A DNA stretch of 64,000 nucleotides from Bacteroidales bacterium. GTDB taxonomy: Bacteria; Bacteroidota; Bacteroidia; Bacteroidales; F082. Under the pieces are notes generated by a model. It had not been told where the DNA came from, did not search any database, and was given only the letters and a program-made list of their open reading frames with translations. Positions 49,481 through 59,925 of the stretch are shown here, piece after piece. Position numbers and translations under genes: made by a program. The first letter of the stretch is position 1; every line of letters begins with the position of its first letter. The DNA is taken from positions 27,491 to 91,490 of the forward strand of contig JAGCPJ010000002.1 in assembly GCA_017965765.1 (NCBI GenBank). Direction: 5' to 3'.

Positions 49481-49557
49481 TGGTGACCCGGTTGGGATTC
49501 GAACCCAAGACCCACAGCTTAGAAGGCTGTTGCTCTATCCAGCTGAGCTACCAGGCC
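49481..49557 (-). tRNA. tRNA-Arg (anticodon UCU)
   Basis: On the minus strand a full cloverleaf can be drawn. The acceptor is GGCCTGG paired to CCGGGTC with two G-U pairs, followed by A and an encoded CCA. The D arm has AGCTCAGCTGGATAGAGC. The anticodon stem ACAGC/GCTGT encloses CTTCTAA, giving anticodon TCT (Arg, AGA). The T arm TTGGGTTCGAATCCCAA is perfect. Length is 77 nt with CCA. Confidence 0.95.
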
Positions 49558-49619
49558 ATCCCTATTGCGGGTGCAAAAGTACGAAAAAAATCGATTGTGT
49601 CAACTAAAAAAGTGAAAAA

Positions 49620-49862
49620 TCACTTTGGGCGCGACTTCTTGACTTGTAATACATTGCCCTGGAACGGCATGTCGTCAGTCTCCACAATGGCTTTGTAAGC
49701 CTCGTTTTCGTTAGGCATCTCCACAAAACCATAGCATTTGGAGCGTCCAGTCTCGCGGTCCATGATTACCTTGCACTCGTCCACCTGTCCGAATTGTTCG
49801 AAATACGTTCTTAAGTCAGCTGCAGTAGTTTTAAAAGCCAATTTAGCTACAAAGATTTTCAT
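49620..49862 (-). CDS. RRM-type RNA-binding protein
   Basis: An 80-residue single RNA-recognition-motif protein. RNP2 is MKIFVAKL at the N-terminus and RNP1 is KCYGFVEM (about 42-49); the order beta1-alpha1-beta2-beta3-alpha2-beta4 is complete, ending in VLQVKKSRPK. Such small RRM proteins are common in Bacteroidota and resemble eukaryotic and cyanobacterial RNA-binding proteins; in some they act as global post-transcriptional regulators. The start is the Met at 49862, where RNP2 begins. Its upstream region, with a TAATTTTG box at 49892-49899, is divergent from the aminotransferase gene. Confidence 0.93.
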   Translation of the reverse strand: MKIFVAKLAFKTTAADLRTYFEQFGQVDECKVIMDRETGRSKCYGFVEMPNENEAYKAIVETDDMPFQGNVLQVKKSRPK

Positions 49863-49891
49863 GTTATTATTTTTTAAGTTTTCTAAAACGG

Positions 49892-49899
49892 CAAAATTA
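49892..49899 (-). promoter_or_regulatory. -7 box TAATTTTG for the RRM gene
   Basis: Minus-strand TAATTTTG, 29 bp before the ATG at 49862; a full match to TAnnTTTG. Confidence 0.6.
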
Positions 49900-49941
49900 A
49901 AAAGATTTCGCAACTTTGCAAAAATATTTAATAAAATTTTT

Positions 49942-51105
49942 ATGAAGTATAATTTTGACAAGATTATTGACCGAGCCGATACAAACTCTGTGAAATATGA
50001 CCTACGTTCTGCGGTCTTTGGCAATCCTGACGTGTTGCCCATGTGGGTGGCGGACATGGATTTCGAAACGCCTGACTTTGTACGCGAAGCAGTGATCCGA
50101 AGGGCGGAACATCCGATCTATGGCTATCACTTCAAGGACACTCCTTATTTTAAAGCCATTCAGGGATGGCTTCAGCGACGTCACCAATGGACGGTGCCCA
50201 CCGAGTGGATGTCGTTTGTCCCTGGGGTGGTCTGCGGCTTCAACATTGCGGTGCTGGCTTTCACCGAAAAGGGCGATGAGATCATCATCCAGTCGCCCGT
50301 GTATCCACCGTTCCATCATGCCGTCACCGAGCATGGCCGCAAGCTGGTCTATAATCGGCTGAAGATTGGAGCAAAGGGTTATGAGATGGATTTTGAATTG
50401 CTGGAACAGCAGGCCAAGACGGCCAAGATGCTGATCCTTTGTAATCCCCATAACCCCGTAGGGCGCTGCTGGACCCGTGAGGAACTGCAGCACCTGAGTG
50501 AGATCTGCTTGCGGAACGATGTGCTGGTCATCTCCGATGAGAACCATTGCGACTTGGTGCTGCCTGGGTATAAGCATACGCCTTACGCCACCTTGAGTCC
50601 AGCGGCTGCCGACCATTGCATCGGGTTCCATGCGGCCAGCAAGACCTTTAACTTGGCTGGGCTTGCAACTTCAACGGCCATCGTCCCGAACAAAGTGCTA
50701 CGCGAGGCTTATGTCCATGAAGTAGAGGCTTTGGAGGCGCATTTGGGCAACATCTTCGGCAAGGTGGCTACCCAGACGGCGATGGAAAAAGGTGACGAAT
50801 GGCTGGGACAGCTGCTTGACTATGTCCAAGGCAATGTCGATTATGTGTCTGATTTCCTCGCGACACATCTCCCCAAGGTGAAATTCTTTAAGCCTCAAGC
50901 TACTTATATGATGTGGCTCGACTTCAACGGCTATGGCCTCCCTGAGGAAGAGTTGTGGCGTAAGATGACACAAGAGGCCCAACTGGGCTTCAACCGGGGT
51001 TCCGATTTCGGACAGGACGGTTCTGGCTATTTCCGGATCAATCTCGCATGTCCGCGATCCACTGTGGAAGAGGCGATGAGGAGGGTGAAAACAGTGTGGA
51101 GTTAG
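49942..51105 (+). CDS. PatB/MalY-type PLP aminotransferase (C-S lyase)
   Basis: A 387-residue fold-type I PLP enzyme. MWVADMDFETPDFV (about 34-47) and HPIYGYHF are typical of the MalY/PatB group of cystathionine beta-lyases. Other motifs are ILCNPHNPVGRCWTREEL (about 170-187), SDENHCDLVLPGYKH (about 200-214, with the PLP Asp) and FHAASKTFNLAGLATS (about 229-244), in which Lys is the Schiff base. It probably cleaves cystathionine or a related C-S bond, though transaminase activity is possible. The start at 49942 begins the conserved N-terminus. A heptamer array abuts its stop codon. Confidence 0.9.
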   Translation: MKYNFDKIIDRADTNSVKYDLRSAVFGNPDVLPMWVADMDFETPDFVREAVIRRAEHPIYGYHFKDTPYFKAIQGWLQRRHQWTVPTEWMSFVPGVVCGFNIAVLAFTEKGDEIIIQSPVYPPFHHAVTEHGRKLVYNRLKIGAKGYEMDFELLEQQAKTAKMLILCNPHNPVGRCWTREELQHLSEICLRNDVLVISDENHCDLVLPGYKHTPYATLSPAAADHCIGFHAASKTFNLAGLATSTAIVPNKVLREAYVHEVEALEAHLGNIFGKVATQTAMEKGDEWLGQLLDYVQGNVDYVSDFLATHLPKVKFFKPQATYMMWLDFNGYGLPEEELWRKMTQEAQLGFNRGSDFGQDGSGYFRINLACPRSTVEEAMRRVKTVWS

Positions 51106-51174
51106 GAATGCGGAATGCGGAATGCGGAATTAGGAGTGAGGAGTGAGGAGTGATGAGTGAGGAGTGAGGAGTGG
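51105..51174 (+). repeat. Heptamer array after the aminotransferase (GGAATGC then GGAGTGA units)
   Basis: Ten 7-bp units: three GGAATGC, GGAATTA, then GGAGTGA repeated with one TGAGTGA and a final GGAGTGG. It begins on the last base of the aminotransferase stop codon and leads into the element at 51176. Confidence 0.9.
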
Positions 51175-51175
51175 T

Positions 51176-51263
51176 ACCGATAGCTGTCATTGCGAGAACC
51201 CCGAAGGGCTCACCGACCGAATGGGAGGTAACTGGAGCTTTGCGGAGCGACGTGGCAATCCAT
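51176..51263. repeat. One-armed copy of the palindromic intergenic element
   Basis: Starts ACCGATAGCTGTCATTGCGA (51176-51195) and ends GGAGCGACGTGGCAATCCAT, matching the left arm of the element at 40118 with a different, longer centre. The right arm is missing. It lies between the 3' ends of the aminotransferase and ligA. Confidence 0.82.
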
Positions 51264-51277
51264 AAAAATACTGAGAA

Positions 51278-54021
<2,744 letters not shown>

Positions 54022-54039
54022 TTTGAAACTTAGTTTTTG

Positions 54040-54047
54040 CAAAAGTA
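54040..54047 (-). promoter_or_regulatory. -7 box TACTTTTG for the membrane protein/ligA genes
   Basis: Minus-strand TACTTTTG, 18 bp before the ATG at 54021. Confidence 0.58.
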
Positions 54048-54163
54048 AACATTTTTTTCGTTGTATCGACAACTATCGAGTTATCAACAAGTGTTCATTG
54101 CTATCAACATGGAAAGTTGATAATACTTTTAAATTAATCAAGGTCTAAGGGGATGGAAATGCT

Positions 54164-54171
54164 TATATTCG
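54164..54171 (+). promoter_or_regulatory. Possible degenerate -7 box TATATTCG
   Basis: Differs from TAnnTTTG at one fixed position, 26 bp upstream of the ATG at 54198. It is the best candidate in this spacer for the large secreted protein gene; support is weak. Confidence 0.3.
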
Positions 54172-54197
54172 CAAACGAAATCTAATACAAATGCTAT

Positions 54198-57100
54198 ATG
54201 AAAAGAGTTTTACTATTGTTTTTGTTACTGATGGGTGCGGTTTCTGCGACATGTTTCGCACAGAATAACTTACCATCATTGAATGTCAATGTTGACAAAC
54301 TGGACTTCGGTGAAGTGCCGATGAGTGAAAGTCTTACGAAGTACGTGAGGGTCTCTGGCAGCGATCTTCAACAAGAGATTCAAGTCAGTTTAAGTGGAGC
54401 TACTGATCTTTTCTCGTTTGACTATGCTACGGGTTGGGATAACCTGACCGGAGGTGTCATTCTTGTCACTTTTGCCCCGACTCCGACTCCAACAACGGCT
54501 CCGTTTGCCTATAACGCTACTTTAACGATCGGTAATTCAGCAAAGGACATCTATGAAATAGAATTGGTCGGCGCTGTCGCGGACACTTACTTTTTTGACC
54601 TCGGCTTCGTCGGAGTTGCTACGCCTTATGTGTTTCCAACTAATACCACGATCAGCTTTACTGGTCAGGTGATGACGGCGACTGGCGGCCCTGCTGGTGC
54701 TAATGCCGCTCAAGTCGATGTCGAGATCGATATTTTTGTCAATGGAACAAAGCGCATCTTGACCACGAAGACTGATGATAATGGTAATATTTCGGCTTCT
54801 TTCGAGCCATTGCCATACGAATCAGGCCATTATGTGGTGAATTGCGGTAGGGTAGGTAACAACAGCACCACCGGAAACTTGGAGTTCGACATTCTTGGTT
54901 TTTCGATGTTGGATCCTGGCGACAATATGTGCTATATAACGATGGGCGAGCAGAAAACCAATCAGATACACATTCTGAACAAGAGCGATTCACAGTCGCT
55001 TAGCAATGTTAGAGTGGAATTTGCAGATCCATATATGGATATGTTTGAACTGGGTTCCCAATCGATCGATCTTGGCCCTTCTGGGGATGCTTACCTTAAT
55101 TATACCATCACTGGTAGTTACCCAACGATGGACGGTGAACTCTATTATCCAGTGGATTTGAAGGTCGTCAGTAATGAGGACGCGGAAACGAAGTTTACCA
55201 TCTGGTATTATTGTATGGAGGATTTTTCGGCTTCCTCATCATTAGGTCTAACGTTTTTACCCTATAGTCCATCAATCACTGTGCCCGCAGGCACGAGCAA
55301 AGTGATGGATGTGATGGTGGTCAATACAAATGATTTTGAATCTGGCATTCTAGACGTTCATTTTACCCCTTCCGTGGAGGAACTGCTGGGAGCATCCATT
55401 CTTAATGATACATTGCCATCTATTGCTCCTCACGACACAGCCTATATTTCCTTGCGTTTCTCTCCCTCGGAACAGATTTCAATAGAGGAGTATTATGTTA
55501 CCGTAGAAGTGGGTTCAGGTAACTATGATTCTTTTGGCGTTTCGGTCAATGTGGTTGAAGAAACCACTGGAACCTATATACTTGATGTCACCGACGACTT
55601 TACTTATGAACATCTTAATAAAGCAGAGGATCCCCATGTGTCCAGTGCAGAAGTCACCGTGGTAGCCTACCAGTCGCTCGAACTTATGTCGCACGGCTAT
55701 ACCGATGACAACGGCATCTATACCCTGGACAATCTGCCTGAAGGCTATTATTGGGTACATGTTTCTGCCGATGATCACCATGCGGAGTACAGCTCGATCG
55801 TCCATATCGTGGAAGGAGATAACAACAGCGAGGTGTTTCTGCAATGTCTGCCGGTCAATTATTCCTGGATCGCCACACCAGGTTCAGGGGATGATTACAC
55901 GTATGATCTTTCCATCGAATATGAAACCACTGCACCTGTTCCTGTGATTACCATCGACCATAAGGATGTCCATGAATTGGATTATGGCCAAAGTGAATTG
56001 TTTAAAATCACTGTGACGAATCACGGAACAGTAGCCGCATACAATATCCAACTTGGTTTCACGGAGTCCAGTGAATATTACTTTGTCCCGCTCTACGACA
56101 ACATTGATACGCTTAAGCCGTCTGCCTCCGTTGTCATTCCAGGAACATATAGTCGTGCCAACACTGCTGCAAGTCCTATTGAGGGCGATTGCGATGTGCA
56201 TATTACAGCGGTCAGCCACTATGACTCTTGGTCCAATTTCATGGGCGTGACGACTATTGAGAACCGCTCCATGCCTTTTGACCTGGGCTTACCGGCCACA
56301 TGTGATCCAGAAAGATACAACTTTAGCTTTGGATACCCGAGCATCACCGATCCAAACACCGTCCCGTACTCCAGTCTCGGTGGATCTGAAGAAGAGGAAT
56401 CAGGTACGGCCATTATCAAGGAAGAATTCGGCGCTCCTTGTATCAATGCCTTGGTGGATGCACTCAGCGATTGTATGCCGGAGTCCCTTCCCAGAGGAGC
56501 GGTCCTGACTGCATTGTCGGGTGCCACCGCCTCAATTACCAGTGAGGGCGCCTATAACACTGGCATGCTGATGCTCGATCTGGTGTCAGGCTTTGTTGAC
56601 GAAGCGATGGGTGAGTATGACGGCGGATTGTGGGGCGTCAAAGACTGCCTCTATAACGCATATACCGAACTCGACGGGTGTGCCAGCAAGGACAATCCGA
56701 TCGACCTCCAGAATACCATCAACGGATTGGCGAAGAGTACGCAATACTACTACAATGAATTTGCTTTTGTCAATGCGTTTTTCTCCAATGACTCATGGAA
56801 TGATGAATTGAACATCATAGGGTTTATCAATGCTTTCAAATCCAAGCTCAACTCCAGCGATGGTAAGATCTCAGATGCAGATGCAGCCACATTGGCCGCC
56901 ACATTTACTGGTACTACTGTAGTGGCAGATCAAATTGCTGAATTTATTGAAAGATGGAACAGAAGCGTTGATTACTGGACCAGCGGTCATTTTGTGGTTG
57001 ATGGATCGCATACGGACTTCATTGAGATTGACAATGCTTTGATCAACACCATGATCGCCCTGGAGGACCAGTTTATAGCTGCAGGCTATACTGATATGGA

Positions 57101-59909
57101 AACAGTGTATGAGGAGTCCTATACCAATGGCAATGTCTTGGCGGAACAGGCATCGTTGTCGAACAACAGTGTCAAGAAGAGCTTCGCCCAGAAAGCTGCT
57201 ATGGTTGGTGAGAAACTTGAAGAGAGCTTTACGATTCACAACGGACACAGCACGGGATCTATGGCTTCCGTGGGCTTGGATTTCGTTGTGAAAGACGAAG
57301 GTGGCGTTGACCGTACCGATTGGTTCGAGATCAGGACCGTATCCATGAAGGATATTACAGGCATTGACGGTAACGGCACCGTAGCAGCCAACAAGGACGG
57401 CTTGGTGAAGATCGAATATGTGCCCACCAGAGCAGCGGCTACCACCACTCCTAAGACCTATTACTTTGGCGGTACCTTCACCTTTGTCGATCCCTATACG
57501 AACAGCACGGTGACGCACGACATGTATCCCGTGCCTATTGCCGTTAACCCGGGTCCGGACCTTTATGTGGATTACTTTGTTCCCAAAGCGATCATTGGCG
57601 ATGACCCGCTTACGACGGACAAGATCGAACATGGTGAGTTAGCTGAACTTGGCGTTCGTATCCATAACAAAGGCGCTGTGGCTGCCTCTAATGTGACCTT
57701 GGAGACGGCAGAACCTATCATCCGCGATCTCACCGACACTGACATCCTTTATGAATTGGATGAAGTACGGTTCAATGACGAGCTCCGCGCTGTCGGTTTG
57801 AAGGATGTCCCGTTCGGCAACCTCAATAATGGTCAATCCAAAGTCGGTGAGTGGAAGTTCGTCAGCACGCAACTCGGACGCTTCGGAGCCTACGATTCCC
57901 ATGTCATCCACAACAGCAGTAGAGGTGTTCCTGACCTGAGCCTCGTGAGCCATAAAGCCCTTCATGAACTGGTTCGTCCCGTGCTGGTTTATGGTACTGA
58001 CGGGGACGATGTGATCGACTTCTTGGTCAATGATGTCCCGGATACGGATGACACCCCGGATTCGCTCTATTTCTCACAAGGTGGCAGAACAGCGGTCAAA
58101 CCTGTTCAAAACATCAGCTTCGATCACTATGTGGAAGAATTAGCAGTTGACCCGGATGCCGTTATCCAAATCACCCTGACGATTCAACCCTCAAGCGCGG
58201 GTTGGAACTATGGCGTGATTGACAATCCCGGTGGGGACAAATTCGAACTCGGCGGCATCCAGAGAAACAACGACAACACCTTCCTGCCAATTCAAAACCT
58301 TTGGACTACTCCTGTGACCCTTCGCGATGGCGAAGACCCGATTCATGAGAATAAGCTGCATTTCTTGGATACGCTGCCTGACAACCAAGAGTGCACCTAT
58401 ACACTTACCTATCATCTAAAGTACGACTTGCTGAAAGTGGCCTCTCTCTCGGGTATTGGATCATCCTTGGATCATCCTCTTGAGTACTTTTACGCGTATT
58501 TTAACAAACCTATCATTGATTCAACCTTAACCTACGAGGATATGATATTGACTTGTAATGGAGGTCCGAATCTGATGGATGCTTCTGTGCAGTTTACCAA
58601 GGTGAGTGATTTTGGTTACAAAGTCTTTATCCCGAGTATGACCAATGAAAGCGGAACCTATGAGTTGACATTGAGTTCGATGCATGTTAAAGATACCTGC
58701 GGTTATGAAGGCTATAGAGACCTTACTGTTTCTTGGACTCAAGACTTGCCGAATTACACGCAAACCAACGATCTGACGGAAGGTTGGAACTGGTGGTCGC
58801 CCGTCGTCAACATGGGATCTGCTGCTGACTTTGACAAGCTGAAGACGGCCCTCGGCGCCAACGCCTCCTTGATCAAGTCGAGAAACAGTGGCTTCGTTTC
58901 CTATTATGAAGGCGATTGGTATGGAACGCTCACGATGTTGAATAATAGTGAAATGTATATGATCGACATGGATGCTGCCCAAACCATCACCATCGATGGC
59001 CCTGTGGCTACATTGTCAGGAAAACGCATCATGCTCAATCCAGGTTGGAACTGGATCAGCTATCCCGCTAGTACGTCTCATACGCTTACTGCAGCCATGG
59101 CTAACCTTACTCCCGCGGAAAATGACATCATCAAGTCGCGCAACATCTTTGCCACCTATACTTCCTCCGACGGCTGGGTGGGTGATTTGTCCACGCTCAA
59201 TCCAGGCGATGGTTATCTCTACAGCTACCATGGCAGTGGAACGGTTGAATTTGTGTATCCTTCCACTGGAAAAGAAGAAGGTCTGCCAGAGAAAGAGACC
59301 AGAACGAACCATTGGGAGATGGCTGTGGGCGGCTATGACCTGAATGCCTCCCTCCTCGGCGTGATCGAAATCGAAGGTGTGGAACAACGTGAAGAAGCGC
59401 TGACCGTGGGTGCCTTCATCGGCGATCAATGCGTGGGGCAAACCAACGCCTTCTATGTGGAGAGTCGCGACAGGTATTTCGTGTTCCTGAACTACTTCGG
59501 AGTCTCAGGAGATGAGATCACCTTCCGCCTGTATAATGAAACCAATGGCATGGAATACGGTATCTCTGAGACCACGACGGTCTTTGAACCCAATGCTGTG
59601 TCAGGTACTCTTGAAGAACCTGTGACACTCCGCTTCAATACGGTGACTGTCCCTGAGTTCTATACCAAGCACCTCAACCTCTTCCCGAATCCTGTGAAGA
59701 CGAAGGAGAAAGTGAAAGTCTCCATGAAGGAAGGCCTGGCCAATGGAATGGAGGTGGAAGTGCTTTCCTCTTTGGGCGTCCTGATTTATAAGACCACGGT
59801 CAATGACGATGAGTTCGAGTTGACTACGCCATTGACTCAAGGCGTTTACATCATCAAGATCACCGGTAATACGGGTGTGGTTTACTATGGAAAACTGTTT
59901 GTGGAATAA
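54198..59909 (+). CDS. Giant T9SS-secreted multidomain protein
   Basis: A 1903-residue secreted protein. Signal peptide (about 1-23); an immunoglobulin-like choice-of-anchor domain (LNVNVDKLDFGEVPMSESLT, about 28-130); further beta domains; a carboxypeptidase-like turn (YTDDNGIYTLDNLPEGYYW, about 502-520); CARDB-like domains with GTVAAYNIQLGF (about 610) and GAVAASNVTLETAE (about 1155); two tandem GWNWW/GWNWIS units (about 1529-1600 and 1613-1690); a domain at about 1703-1813 shared with the next gene product; and a C-terminal T9SS type A sorting tail from HLNLFPNPVKTKEKV (about 1822) to YYGKLFVE. It is probably anchored at the cell surface or released. No catalytic motif is evident, so adhesion or a structural role is likely. 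Confidence 0.88.
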   Translation: MKRVLLLFLLLMGAVSATCFAQNNLPSLNVNVDKLDFGEVPMSESLTKYVRVSGSDLQQEIQVSLSGATDLFSFDYATGWDNLTGGVILVTFAPTPTPTTAPFAYNATLTIGNSAKDIYEIELVGAVADTYFFDLGFVGVATPYVFPTNTTISFTGQVMTATGGPAGANAAQVDVEIDIFVNGTKRILTTKTDDNGNISASFEPLPYESGHYVVNCGRVGNNSTTGNLEFDILGFSMLDPGDNMCYITMGEQKTNQIHILNKSDSQSLSNVRVEFADPYMDMFELGSQSIDLGPSGDAYLNYTITGSYPTMDGELYYPVDLKVVSNEDAETKFTIWYYCMEDFSASSSLGLTFLPYSPSITVPAGTSKVMDVMVVNTNDFESGILDVHFTPSVEELLGASILNDTLPSIAPHDTAYISLRFSPSEQISIEEYYVTVEVGSGNYDSFGVSVNVVEETTGTYILDVTDDFTYEHLNKAEDPHVSSAEVTVVAYQSLELMSHGYTDDNGIYTLDNLPEGYYWVHVSADDHHAEYSSIVHIVEGDNNSEVFLQCLPVNYSWIATPGSGDDYTYDLSIEYETTAPVPVITIDHKDVHELDYGQSELFKITVTNHGTVAAYNIQLGFTESSEYYFVPLYDNIDTLKPSASVVIPGTYSRANTAASPIEGDCDVHITAVSHYDSWSNFMGVTTIENRSMPFDLGLPATCDPERYNFSFGYPSITDPNTVPYSSLGGSEEEESGTAIIKEEFGAPCINALVDALSDCMPESLPRGAVLTALSGATASITSEGAYNTGMLMLDLVSGFVDEAMGEYDGGLWGVKDCLYNAYTELDGCASKDNPIDLQNTINGLAKSTQYYYNEFAFVNAFFSNDSWNDELNIIGFINAFKSKLNSSDGKISDADAATLAATFTGTTVVADQIAEFIERWNRSVDYWTSGHFVVDGSHTDFIEIDNALINTMIALEDQFIAAGYTDMETVYEESYTNGNVLAEQASLSNNSVKKSFAQKAAMVGEKLEESFTIHNGHSTGSMASVGLDFVVKDEGGVDRTDWFEIRTVSMKDITGIDGNGTVAANKDGLVKIEYVPTRAAATTTPKTYYFGGTFTFVDPYTNSTVTHDMYPVPIAVNPGPDLYVDYFVPKAIIGDDPLTTDKIEHGELAELGVRIHNKGAVAASNVTLETAEPIIRDLTDTDILYELDEVRFNDELRAVGLKDVPFGNLNNGQSKVGEWKFVSTQLGRFGAYDSHVIHNSSRGVPDLSLVSHKALHELVRPVLVYGTDGDDVIDFLVNDVPDTDDTPDSLYFSQGGRTAVKPVQNISFDHYVEELAVDPDAVIQITLTIQPSSAGWNYGVIDNPGGDKFELGGIQRNNDNTFLPIQNLWTTPVTLRDGEDPIHENKLHFLDTLPDNQECTYTLTYHLKYDLLKVASLSGIGSSLDHPLEYFYAYFNKPIIDSTLTYEDMILTCNGGPNLMDASVQFTKVSDFGYKVFIPSMTNESGTYELTLSSMHVKDTCGYEGYRDLTVSWTQDLPNYTQTNDLTEGWNWWSPVVNMGSAADFDKLKTALGANASLIKSRNSGFVSYYEGDWYGTLTMLNNSEMYMIDMDAAQTITIDGPVATLSGKRIMLNPGWNWISYPASTSHTLTAAMANLTPAENDIIKSRNIFATYTSSDGWVGDLSTLNPGDGYLYSYHGSGTVEFVYPSTGKEEGLPEKETRTNHWEMAVGGYDLNASLLGVIEIEGVEQREEALTVGAFIGDQCVGQTNAFYVESRDRYFVFLNYFGVSGDEITFRLYNETNGMEYGISETTTVFEPNAVSGTLEEPVTLRFNTVTVPEFYTKHLNLFPNPVKTKEKVKVSMKEGLANGMEVEVLSSLGVLIYKTTVNDDEFELTTPLTQGVYIIKITGNTGVVYYGKLFVE

Positions 59910-59925
59910 ATAAAAAGAATCAGAT

